A DNA stretch of 62,965 nt. Source: Clostridia bacterium (lineage in GTDB: Bacteria; Bacillota; Clostridia; Oscillospirales; Butyricicoccaceae). The notes below the pieces were generated by a model, which was not told the origin of the DNA, ran no database searches, and saw only the letters and a program-made list of their open reading frames with translations. Every line of letters starts with the position of its first letter. Within the stretch, counting starts at the first letter, position 1. The translations under genes were made by a program, and so were the position numbers. Positions 52,082 through 60,059 of this stretch are shown piece after piece. The stretch lies in the NCBI GenBank assembly GCA_017408485.1, contig JAFQUM010000038.1, forward strand, positions 1-62,965, in the 5' to 3' direction.

Positions 52082-55000
52082 ACTCCATTATCTGGGCGGG
52101 GCGGAGCACAAAGTAACAAGCCTCTCCGGGCAGCTGAGCCAGCAAGTCGGTAAGATAGATCTCACTGCGAGTGGTCTTAAGGAAGTACTGGGTGTAGCCG
52201 TCGGCATAGATAGTCTGAAGCTTTCCATAGCTGTTTATGGTGAGGAACTTACTGTCGCCGATATAGAGGTAGGTCTTGGCATCGGCGTTGTAGTTTCTGA
52301 TGTCGCCTCGGTTGTGTCCGCTTGTGGTGAGGATATCACCGGGTTGCAGGTTGAGACTTGTAAGCTTCTTGATTCTGAATTCGTGCTCGATCTCGTCGGC
52401 AGACTTAAGGTGAATGCCTCCGTAGAGACCGTCAACAAGCTGTGCATAGCTGTCATTTTCAGATTCGTAGGGGATCTGAATTGCCATTGCCTCGTAGACG
52501 GGCTGGATGACCTTGCTGATCATTTCGGCAAGATCCTTGCTTCCGTCAAGCTGAAGCTCGTAGCCAAATGCCTGCTTGTAGACTTCCTTGATGAAGGTAA
52601 AGGAATCAGCAGCATTGATGGATGCAAAATCAACAGCCTGAAGCTTTGCGATCTGCTCATCGGTCAGGGTCTTGCCAACCTGAATAGCGATCTGGTTGAT
52701 CTCTGCGCCGTTGACCTTGGTGCCGAAATAGAGACGGCGGGTGAAGTTATCTTCAAAGTATGTGAATACGCTCTCTTCAATGACATAGGTAACTTCTATA
52801 GTCTTGCTATCATAGGAGTTGAGCTTGATGGTCTGTTTTTCGAGGCCCTTGACAAGCTTGGAGTTTTCGGGAATATAATTCTCTACCTCAAGGGTTATAT
52901 CCTTTGCTCCGCGGTTTTCAAAGCGGATATACATTGTGAACTCTTCACCGATGGCTACAGAGTGACCCTGAGGATGGGATGTGGTCTTCTCAATGTAGAG
53001 ATCGGGGTATGTTGTATGAAGCTCACCATAGGGAGTTACGGCGTTGCTCTCAAAGCTATAAGGACGAATGATTGCAAATCTTCCCTTGGGATATGCAGAG
53101 CTCATCATACCAAGACGGGTGTCATGCTGCATAAGAGTGGTGATCTTATCAATGGGCATTGCGCCTTTTGCTTCATCCACATCGTATGCCTTACCCGTAA
53201 GGGTCTTGTTGATCTCACCTGTATGGTTATTCTTGCTCTTGCCGTCATAGTAACCATCACCGGAGCAATGGATCATCTTATTGTCGCCAATATAGAGCAT
53301 AACGTGACCGCCTGCGCCGTTGGCGTATCTGTAGACCATAACATCACCGGGCTGCAGGATGGAGCGCCATTCAGCCATAATGGCATCCTTTTCCTTTGTG
53401 GTCTCCTTATTGGTGTTGATGTGTGCGTATGCATTGGTGGTAGGCATTGAGCAGAAGGTTGCACAGTCGTAGCCGCCTTCAAAGTCATAGCCTATTGAAT
53501 TGATAAAGTTTGCCAACAGCCAGCTGGAGCAGTCAAGCTGCAGGGTGTACTGCCAGCTTGCCATTTCTGCGGGAGCAAGGCGGTCATAACGCATCTGTCC
53601 AAGGCCGCTGTTTGCATAGGTGCGAGTCATAGAGGCACTGTCATACTGGAATGCTGCACCGCGTGCCTTGTATGCAAGAGCGGTTTGATAGACCTCTTCA
53701 AAGCCCTTTGCATAAGCCTTTGTTAAGCCTGAAAGATCAAGGATCATATCCTGAGCAATGTATGTGTCTGCATCGCCGTCCATATCTATCGCAAAGGTTA
53801 TCTTGTTGTAGGTATCCATAATGCGGAGGACTACATCAAAGCTCTTGCCGTCGGCGGCTGTAAAGACGCGCTCGTCGGTTCCTTCCTTAAAGGTGATGGT
53901 AGATTCGTCGGTTGCATCTGCGGGGAAGGTGATGTTCAGTGCTACATAATTTCCGTAGCCGTATTTTGCCTCGGCATACTCAGGCTGGATCATAGTGCTT
54001 GTATCCATCAGAGCGGTATATCCGGGATAGGTCATATTGTGCTTCGAATTGCCGAACACCTTAAATCCGTCGACAGTGATGTTTTCCTGAATATCCGCAA
54101 CAGCCTTGCCGTGAAGCTCGGTTGCCTTGGGAAGTGCAATGGTGGGCATTACTGCGGTTTCGTACCAATCACCGGTCAGGGCTACATCGCCTGCGGGCAT
54201 TGTGAACTTGCCGCCTATAACTGCAGCATTATCAGCCGCCCAGCCTGTAAAGCTGTAATCTTCAACTGTACCGGGAGCCGCTACAGTTATGACGTCACCA
54301 AACTTTGCAGTTGTTGCTTCGGGCAGAGCGGGCATTCCCATATAAGCCGCATTGTAAGCATAGGTGATGGTATATTCGCCGCGGTCGTAATAAAGCTTGA
54401 TCTTGGCATTGAAGTCAGCGGAAACATATGCGGATGCTCTGCCGTCGGGATGCAAGGGGTTATATACATATCCTGGAACACCGAAAAGCGTTCCGCTGAC
54501 AAGAGAATCTGCCTGAGCTACGCGGTCAAGATCGGTCTTGTAGAGGCTGTAGCTTCCGTCGGCATTCTCAATGTAGTGTTCAACGATATAGGATGTGTCG
54601 CCCATCTTCTGCCAAGCGGCATAGAAGGTCTCTCCGCCAAGCTGCATAGTCTCGGCAACAAATTCTACCTTCTGATCCAGTTCTTTATTTCTGAACCAAC
54701 CCTTGAAAATATATCCCTCACGGGTGGGGTCTGCAGGTGCGGTATACTTATTGCCCATAGCGGCAGTAACGCTTTCTACCTGCGCTCCGTCAAAGGTTTC
54801 AAAGTTGACGGTATATACCTCGTCCTCAGCCTCAGCACCGAATACGCTCTTGTGCGCTACCTTTTGAAGCTTGAGAGCCATTTCGTAGGGGGTAAGGCTG
54901 TATTGGTTCAATATCTCCAACACCTTTGCATCGTCGCCGTCAAGATTACAGCCGAAGCCTTCCATCTCGAAACCGAGAGCGTTGATACCTACGGGAGATG

Positions 55001-56273
55001 CAGAGAATAAATCGGCATACATAGTTGCGGCAGTGAGATATGCACCCAAAGCGGATGCCTGATTTGCATTGGTAGCTACGTTGGTCAACTCGTCCTTTTC
55101 TCCGTAAAGCTCTGTCCTTATGGTAGCAGAATCGCCATAAGCGGAGAATGCCTTGCCAACATAGGATATCTTGACAGCCTCATCACCCAAGGGCAGTGTC
55201 TTCTTTTCCTTGATCTTTGCTACGATCTCCTCTGCACAGCGGTCAATAGCCGCAATGTGCTTGGTGTTGCTGGTCACACCGGTGCTTGCGGGGAAATAAT
55301 CCTTGAAAAATGTCTGATAGCCATAGGGAGCAACGATAACAGCACGGACAGAGGGATTGAGCTTTACTGCCAGCTCACAAAGCTTGACGGCAGCGTCAAC
55401 ATTCTGCTTCTGTCTTGTTGCATCCTTGACGGGATAGTATCTTCCCGACTGCAAAAGGATATAGTCATAAGCGTTTGCTTCTATCTTGCTCTTGGTATTG
55501 GTAGCGGCGGTCAGCTTTGAGAAGCCATAATCGCCGTTTCCCGAAGGATTGCTGAAAAGCTCGTACATATCGATAGTGGAGGATGTACTTGTAGAGCTGA
55601 AGCCTACATAGTCAAGCACCGCTACAAGCTTTTGTCCCTCTTCAATGAACTCTTCAAGGGTCACAACACTGTAATACTCACTAAACGGATACTCTCCAAA
55701 AGCAAAGATCTTAAGGGTTGCATCTATAGCCGAAAGATCCATTGTATAGGTCTCAGCGCGGTACTCGGTTCCCGCTCCGTCAAGGTCAAAGGTGACATAG
55801 ATGTTGTCGTAGGTCCTTCCGTCGGAGCTGAGTATACGCTCGGTTACTGTCAGCTTGCCTTCTTTGAAATCAGCGCCGCTGAATGTGCGGGCAGTGCCTA
55901 AAGCACCAGACTTGATGGTGATCTCTGCGGCACTCACATCGAGCGCACCTGCACAGATATCAAAAGACAGATAATAGCCGTTTCTAAGTACCTCGTCATC
56001 GGAAAAAGCGGTAAAGCCCTCTTGATAGTTAAGCTTGCCGCCAACCTCGTAAACATTGGCATATTTGTTCTGGGTAAGCGTGACATCGGTCTGCAGTGCA
56101 GATACCTGAATGCCGCTCACCTGAGCGTCCGCGGATGTAACGGTAAGGTAAATGTCACCCATAACACCGCCGCGGGTAAGGTCCTTTTCCTCAGCCTTCT
56201 TTTTTGCACAGCCGCAAACCAGCAATGCAAGGCAAAGGGCGAGAACTAAAACTTTCCAAAGATTTTTTCTCAT
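52080..56273 (-). CDS. Giant multidomain lipoprotein B, paralogue of lipoprotein A
   Basis: About 1397 residues, colinear with the protein at 27842-32017 and sharing long identical stretches (DGRASA.VSADFNAKIKLYYDR, and YIEKTTSHPQG). The signal peptide ends in the lipobox VCGC. Order of parts, numbered from the upstream ATG: unassigned N-terminal half, InlB-type repeat (about 490-556: GWFRNKEL ... FYAAWQK) plus two looser copies to about 705, an NlpC/P60-like module (C917 in LDCSSW, LQPGDVMVY, H992 in GHVMLYIGD), a beta domain (about 1105-1165), and a second module-like end (LQPGDILTTSG ... YLYIGDSKFL) lacking Cys and His. I prefer ATG 56273 because the one six bases upstream abuts GGAGA. Likely a cell-surface peptidase or adhesin; target unknown. 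Confidence 0.8.
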   Translation of the reverse strand: MRKNLWKVLVLALCLALLVCGCAKKKAEEKDLTRGGVMGDIYLTVTSADAQVSGIQVSALQTDVTLTQNKYANVYEVGGKLNYQEGFTAFSDDEVLRNGYYLSFDICAGALDVSAAEITIKSGALGTARTFSGADFKEGKLTVTERILSSDGRTYDNIYVTFDLDGAGTEYRAETYTMDLSAIDATLKIFAFGEYPFSEYYSVVTLEEFIEEGQKLVAVLDYVGFSSTSTSSTIDMYELFSNPSGNGDYGFSKLTAATNTKSKIEANAYDYILLQSGRYYPVKDATRQKQNVDAAVKLCELAVKLNPSVRAVIVAPYGYQTFFKDYFPASTGVTSNTKHIAAIDRCAEEIVAKIKEKKTLPLGDEAVKISYVGKAFSAYGDSATIRTELYGEKDELTNVATNANQASALGAYLTAATMYADLFSASPVGINALGFEMEGFGCNLDGDDAKVLEILNQYSLTPYEMALKLQKVAHKSVFGAEAEDEVYTVNFETFDGAQVESVTAAMGNKYTAPADPTREGYIFKGWFRNKELDQKVEFVAETMQLGGETFYAAWQKMGDTSYIVEHYIENADGSYSLYKTDLDRVAQADSLVSGTLFGVPGYVYNPLHPDGRASAYVSADFNAKIKLYYDRGEYTITYAYNAAYMGMPALPEATTAKFGDVITVAAPGTVEDYSFTGWAADNAAVIGGKFTMPAGDVALTGDWYETAVMPTIALPKATELHGKAVADIQENITVDGFKVFGNSKHNMTYPGYTALMDTSTMIQPEYAEAKYGYGNYVALNITFPADATDESTITFKEGTDERVFTAADGKSFDVVLRIMDTYNKITFAIDMDGDADTYIAQDMILDLSGLTKAYAKGFEEVYQTALAYKARGAAFQYDSASMTRTYANSGLGQMRYDRLAPAEMASWQYTLQLDCSSWLLANFINSIGYDFEGGYDCATFCSMPTTNAYAHINTNKETTKEKDAIMAEWRSILQPGDVMVYRYANGAGGHVMLYIGDNKMIHCSGDGYYDGKSKNNHTGEINKTLTGKAYDVDEAKGAMPIDKITTLMQHDTRLGMMSSAYPKGRFAIIRPYSFESNAVTPYGELHTTYPDLYIEKTTSHPQGHSVAIGEEFTMYIRFENRGAKDITLEVENYIPENSKLVKGLEKQTIKLNSYDSKTIEVTYVIEESVFTYFEDNFTRRLYFGTKVNGAEINQIAIQVGKTLTDEQIAKLQAVDFASINAADSFTFIKEVYKQAFGYELQLDGSKDLAEMISKVIQPVYEAMAIQIPYESENDSYAQLVDGLYGGIHLKSADEIEHEFRIKKLTSLNLQPGDILTTSGHNRGDIRNYNADAKTYLYIGDSKFLTINSYGKLQTIYADGYTQYFLKTTRSEIYLTDLLAQLPGEACYFVLRPAQIME

Positions 56274-56340
56274 AAACATTCTCCTTTTCGGGGATCTTTA
56301 TAGATTTGCCATATTAATACCATTGGAATCTATATCTAAC

Positions 56341-56370
56341 ATTATACCCCCACCCTCTACCCATTTACAA
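56341..56370 (-). promoter_or_regulatory. Probable promoter of lipoprotein B
   Basis: On the minus strand TTGTAA (56370-56365), 18 bases, perfect TATAAT (56346-56341), about 65 bases ahead of the start codon. The rest of the gap to glnA (56371-56529) shows nothing else clear. Confidence 0.55.
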
Positions 56371-56529
56371 CCCTTTTTTAGCTGTCCACTGATTTTTGGC
56401 AACTTCGTGCATTTGTCCACTGTCATTTTGTATATTTTGCATATTTGAACGCTCCTTTGATAAGAAACTTGTTAAAAGAGTATTAAGCATTTATTCAAAT
56501 AATTTAATCATATCTCCAACCTCAGTATC

Positions 56530-56573
56530 TTGATATTCACGATTCTGTTTGGTATAATAATTGTATACCAAAC
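56530..56573 (+). promoter_or_regulatory. glnA promoter overlapped by a perfect 10-bp dyad
   Basis: TTGATA (56530-56535), 17 bases, TATAAT (56553-56558). A perfect dyad GTTTGGTATA-N7-TATACCAAAC covers 56547-56573, spanning the -10 and start-site region. It is not the TGTNA-N7-TNACA site of GlnR. A repressor that senses nitrogen status would fit, but none is encoded nearby. Confidence 0.78.
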
Positions 56574-56598
56574 TTAAACTGAATAGAGGAGTGTTTTT

Positions 56599-58023
56599 AT
56601 GGCAAAGACCGCCCGCGACATTATGGCTCTTATCAAAGAGCAGGATATCAAAATGGTGGATTTCAAGATGGTAGACATCAATGGTCAGTACAGACACGTC
56701 ACCATTCCCGCCGAGTATTTTTCCGAGGAAACTATGGTCGAAGGTATCGGCTTTGACGCTTCCAACTACGGCTATGCAGTGGTTGAAAAAAGCGATATGG
56801 TCTTTATCCCCGACCCCGACACCGCCACTATTGACCCCTTCTGCACTATTCCCACCCTGTCTATGACAGGCAATGCCATGATAATCGATTCACCCGAAAA
56901 CCGTCCTCTTGCTCAATATCCCCGAAACATCGTCCTTGCCGCTGAGAAATATATGCGTGACAGCGGCATTGCCGACACTATGCTTATTCTGCCCGAGTTT
57001 GAGTTTTACCTCTTCGATCAGGTAGGCTGGGAAGTAGGTCCCAATGCCATTGGAATGACACTTGATGCCAATCAGGCACATTGGAACGGTAATGTTGAAG
57101 GCTTTGGCTGTGTTGTTCCCAAGCAGAAGAATTATCACATTGCAAAGCCCTTTGATCCCACCTATGAGTGCCGCAGCGAAATGTGCATGCTGATGGAGGA
57201 AGCTGGCATATCCATCAAGTACCATCATCCCGAGGTCGGCGCTGCAGGTCAATTTGAGATAGAGCCTCACTTAGGCGAAATGTCCAAGATGGCTGATGCC
57301 ACAATGATGATAAAGTATATTATCCGCAATACCGCGCTCAAGCACGGAAAGACCGCGACACTGATGCCCAAGCCGGTATATGGTGAAGCGGGTAACGGAA
57401 TGCACGTGCACATTCTTCTTATGAAGGACGGTCAGCCCGTATTCTCAGATGATAACGGATATTCCCACCTCAGCGAAACAGCTCATTACTTTATGGGCGG
57501 TCTGCTGAAGCATATTGCTTCACTGTGCGCTATTACCAACCCCAGCACAAACTCCTTTAAGCGCCTTGTTCCCGGCTTTGAAGCACCTGTTACAGTTGGC
57601 TATGCAACCTCAAACCGCAGCGCAGTTATCCGCATTCCCGCTTATGCAAAGACCCCCAGTCTGCGCCGCTTCGAGATACGCAACCCCGACGCTACTTGCA
57701 ATCCTTATTTCTGCTATGCCGCTCTGCTTATGGCGGGTCTTGACGGTATCAAGAATAAGATCGATCCTCACGCAAACGGCTGGGGACCCTATGATGTAAA
57801 CCTCTACAATCTGCCCGAAGAGGAAAAGGCAAAGCTTAAGAGCCTTCCCACCACCTTGGAGCAGGCATTGGATGCACTGGAGCAAGATCACGATTACCTC
57901 ACCGCAGGCGGTGTATTCCCCGAAGAGCTGATAGCAAACCTCATTAAGACCAAGCGGGCAGAATGCCGCCAGCTTGCAGCTATCCCCCACCCCGCAGAGT
58001 TTGAAAAGTATTATAATATGTAA
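56599..58023 (+). CDS. glnA: Glutamine synthetase, type I
   Basis: A 474-residue dodecameric glutamine synthetase making glutamine from glutamate, ammonia and ATP. Active-site elements: EFEFYLFD (metal), GAAGQFEIEPHLGEM, GNGMHVHILLMKDG (ATP/metal), TNPSTNSFKRLVPGFEAP (glutamate) and NRSAVIRIPAY. The segment NLYNLPEEE at about residue 401 resembles the adenylylation loop of the beta subtype, though adenylylation is not shown and the usual Asp after Tyr is Asn. The ATG at 56599 follows GAGGAG. It is monocistronic, with its own operator-overlapped promoter and terminator. Confidence 0.95.
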   Translation: MAKTARDIMALIKEQDIKMVDFKMVDINGQYRHVTIPAEYFSEETMVEGIGFDASNYGYAVVEKSDMVFIPDPDTATIDPFCTIPTLSMTGNAMIIDSPENRPLAQYPRNIVLAAEKYMRDSGIADTMLILPEFEFYLFDQVGWEVGPNAIGMTLDANQAHWNGNVEGFGCVVPKQKNYHIAKPFDPTYECRSEMCMLMEEAGISIKYHHPEVGAAGQFEIEPHLGEMSKMADATMMIKYIIRNTALKHGKTATLMPKPVYGEAGNGMHVHILLMKDGQPVFSDDNGYSHLSETAHYFMGGLLKHIASLCAITNPSTNSFKRLVPGFEAPVTVGYATSNRSAVIRIPAYAKTPSLRRFEIRNPDATCNPYFCYAALLMAGLDGIKNKIDPHANGWGPYDVNLYNLPEEEKAKLKSLPTTLEQALDALEQDHDYLTAGGVFPEELIANLIKTKRAECRQLAAIPHPAEFEKYYNM

Positions 58024-58026
58024 TAG

Positions 58027-58059
58027 AAAAAACAGACGCCGATATGGCGTCTGTTTTTT
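58027..58059 (+). terminator. Terminator of glnA
   Basis: AAAAAACAGACGCC and its complement form a 14-pair stem with a 5-base loop, ending in six T. The hairpin array starts directly at its end, as after sdaAA. Confidence 0.92.
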
Positions 58060-58155
58060 AATGAAATATTTTGTCATAAGACAAAATATGAAATCCACCG
58101 ACGGTGGATGAAATCCGCGTTCAGCGGATGAAATATTGGCTTGCCGCAAATATGA
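58060..58155. repeat. Hairpin array, ATGAAAT-linked
   Basis: Units ATTTTGTC/GACAAAAT, CCACC/GGTGG, CCGC/GCGG and a degenerate ATTGGC/GCAAAT unit, each preceded by ATGAAAT. Same order as at 14037 and 36359 with different stems. It continues directly into the 110-bp repeat, as at 36359-36564. Confidence 0.8.
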
Positions 58156-58160
58156 AGAAA

Positions 58161-58282
58161 CTCCCTCAGTCACGGCGATGCCGTGACAGGTCTCGCTGCG
58201 GCTCGGTCACGCCGCGGGTCTGACATCACACCGTGATGTCATTCAACACCGCGTCGCCGCTTCGCTACCCTCAAGGAGGGAG
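58161..58282. repeat. Dispersed 110-bp repeat, copy 2, at the island edge
   Basis: Matches 36455-36564; the core of about 57 bases ending in CTACCCTC is identical. The variable stem here is GTCACGGC/GCCGTGAC. It is bounded by CTCCCTC (58161) and GAGGGAG (58276-58282), a 7-base terminal inverted repeat. AT-rich accessory DNA begins just beyond it. Confidence 0.8.
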
Positions 58283-58377
58283 CCCACAACAAAAAGAGAC
58301 AAGCAAAGGCTACTTCTCATAAGGATGTTTTGAATATCCTATGAAACAAGCCGATTGACGAGTGCGAAACAGAAAAG

Positions 58378-58413
58378 CCATTATGGACAAACAAGTCTGT
58401 GATGGTTTTTTTT
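58378..58413 (+). terminator. Terminator at the left end of the accessory island
   Basis: CCATTATGGAC pairs with GTCTGTGATGG (11 pairs, three of them G-T) around AAACAA, followed by eight T. The stretch 58283-58377 contains no recognised gene, so this may be a relic of a lost gene or end a small RNA. Between 58414 and 58742 only the regulatory array and promoter are seen. Confidence 0.65.
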
Positions 58414-58493
58414 GTTTCACTATTCAAAATTTGCGTCGGAGGGAACAAAGAATATACCTTGTGAATAGCAAGCCTTTTTCTGTTGTGAAGATG

Positions 58494-58671
58494 GTTGCTA
58501 ATAATTTATGAGTTGCAAAACACGACCATAATGTTGCCGAAAACAGTTATATTCGATCACTTGTTGCGAGACGAGAAGAAATGTTGCAGGATTTCCACTG
58601 TTGTTGTTTAGTTGTTGCAACTTTGTGAACTGAGTTGCATTTTAATGGTTCGCTGTTGACATTTATGCAAC
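58494..58671 (+). promoter_or_regulatory. Helically phased GTTGC array (operator), copy 1
   Basis: Seven GTTGC motifs in one orientation start at 58494, 58512, 58533, 58563, 58583, 58614 (GTTGCAAC, self-complementary) and 58634. An inverted TGCAAC at 58666-58671 lies inside the promoter spacer. Start-to-start distances are 18, 21, 30, 20, 31 and 20, close to multiples of a helical turn, so the motifs face one side of the DNA. The XRE-type HTH encoded just downstream is the obvious candidate binder. Confidence 0.75.
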
Positions 58672-58684
58672 TTTGGTGTATAAT
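58656..58684 (+). promoter_or_regulatory. Sigma-A promoter of the island operon
   Basis: Consensus TTGACA (58656-58661), 17 bases, consensus TATAAT (58679-58684). The spacer holds TGCAAC, and the sequence TGCAACTTTGGTGTATAAT is identical to that of the promoter at 62706-62734. Confidence 0.85.
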
Positions 58685-58742
58685 ATAATCATCAAGCTGG
58701 TTGAAATTATCGACCGACTAATAATCAAAGGGGTATGATATA

Positions 58743-60059
58743 ATGAGCGAACAAAATGACATTCTCTTTCTTTGCCGCAGAATGAGAGAACTTAGGGAGA
58801 AAAACAATTGTTCTCAAGACAAAATGGCGGAGAAATTAAACATTGCAAACAAGTCTACAATTTCGAGAATTGAAAGCGGAAAAATCAGTTATAAGAACTT
58901 GATTTCCTTTGCTCGTGAGTACTGTGAGGCTTTTGGAATGTCTGAGGCACAAATCGATAAGTTTCTCCGTGGCGATAGAATTGCAATTCCAGACACATCG
59001 GCATTATTAAGTAATCCTCAGTTGATTGATGAGCTCAATCAAGAATACAACAAAGTGGTGATTCCTAAAACTGTTATTGACGAGCTTGATTCTATCAAGA
59101 ACAGAGGCATGAATAAGCTCGCAACTATTGCTTGGGAGATCATTAACAGTATACGATATGGAGAGCGTGTAATCTCTATGGGCTATGAAGGTGACAACAC
59201 TGAAGATAACAACGATTGCAAAATAATTTGGATCGCAGAGAAAGCTGTAGAAACATACGGATGCAAAGTCGATATTATTACTAATGATACCGACTATTCA
59301 GCATATCTGAAAACTGATGGCGAAAGTAATGTAAAGGCAATCCACCTTCGCGAATATATGATGACCAAGCAGAACATTATGAATATGTCTTTCTTGGTTG
59401 AACTAAACAACTATTATGCTGATAGTTATGAGGATTATCAGCGTCCTTCGAAAGCCGAGGCGAATGCGTATATACCCGACGAAGGAAGAGTAGGCAATAC
59501 CCTAATTATCAATGCTGTAAGGATAGGTAGGAAAGTTCCTTTTGAACAGAGGAAAAAGAAGATTCTTTGGCTTATTTCTTGCGATGCAGATATCGATCAA
59601 AGAGACTGCAACAGAAGATATTTTCCTCCGCTTTCGCATGCAATACAAATGGGCGATGATGAAATGGTGGATTTTCTTCTCAACGAATGCGGAGCTAACC
59701 CTAATGCAGGAAGTAGAAATCCTTTTGATGCCAGCAAGGTAAGACAAAAGAATGAAGGCAATATGCCTCTGATGATTGCATCCTTCTTCACAAAAGAAGA
59801 ATGGTCTCCGAGACGCGAGAGAATCGTCCAGTTGCTTTTAGCACACGAAGCAATTAGTGTTAATCAGCAAGATGCTAACGGTTTTACCGCGTTGATTAAG
59901 GCTTGCACAAACGGAAACGCAAGATGTCGCAACCTCTTACTTGATGCGGGGGTTGACACTCGCATCGTTGACATTAACGGCAAGAACTACATGGACCATT
60001 GGAACGAGTGCCTTGTGTATGGGCCGCTTAAGAATAGAAACGGAAAGAGGAGAAAATGA
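58743..60059 (+). CDS. HTH-PIN-ankyrin protein (XRE regulator fused to a PIN nuclease-like domain)
   Basis: A 438-residue three-part protein. Residues about 8-75 are an XRE-type HTH (NNCSQDKMAEKLNIANKSTI, then SRIESGKIS). Residues about 80-205 look like a PIN domain of the PhoH-associated kind: IPDTSALL (D84), VIPKTVIDELDSIK (E114), NNDCKIIWIA (D158) and IITNDTDYSAYL (D182, D184), giving the acidic set needed for metal-dependent RNA cleavage. Residues about 250-425 carry ankyrin-like repeats (PPLSHAIQMGDDEMVDFLLN and DANGFTALIKACTNGNARCR). It could be a regulator whose DNA binding or nuclease is controlled by its ankyrin part. The start is ATG 58743 after AAGGGG; the stop overlaps the next gene as ATGA. 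Confidence 0.85.
   Translation: MSEQNDILFLCRRMRELREKNNCSQDKMAEKLNIANKSTISRIESGKISYKNLISFAREYCEAFGMSEAQIDKFLRGDRIAIPDTSALLSNPQLIDELNQEYNKVVIPKTVIDELDSIKNRGMNKLATIAWEIINSIRYGERVISMGYEGDNTEDNNDCKIIWIAEKAVETYGCKVDIITNDTDYSAYLKTDGESNVKAIHLREYMMTKQNIMNMSFLVELNNYYADSYEDYQRPSKAEANAYIPDEGRVGNTLIINAVRIGRKVPFEQRKKKILWLISCDADIDQRDCNRRYFPPLSHAIQMGDDEMVDFLLNECGANPNAGSRNPFDASKVRQKNEGNMPLMIASFFTKEEWSPRRERIVQLLLAHEAISVNQQDANGFTALIKACTNGNARCRNLLLDAGVDTRIVDINGKNYMDHWNECLVYGPLKNRNGKRRK

Noticed and set aside
51918..53450. 510-codon plus-strand frame opposite lipoprotein B
   Set aside because: It begins in the hairpin at 51900-51935, runs antisense to the conserved C-terminus of the lipoprotein and has no site or family match.
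58283..58377. tRNA gene or attachment-site duplicate at the island edge
   Set aside because: No cloverleaf or CCA end is visible, and I found no matching direct repeat at the right side within the window.
58383..58511. 42-codon frame starting inside the terminator at 58378-58413
   Set aside because: No ribosome binding site, and its first codons are the terminator stem and T-run; more likely chance or a remnant.
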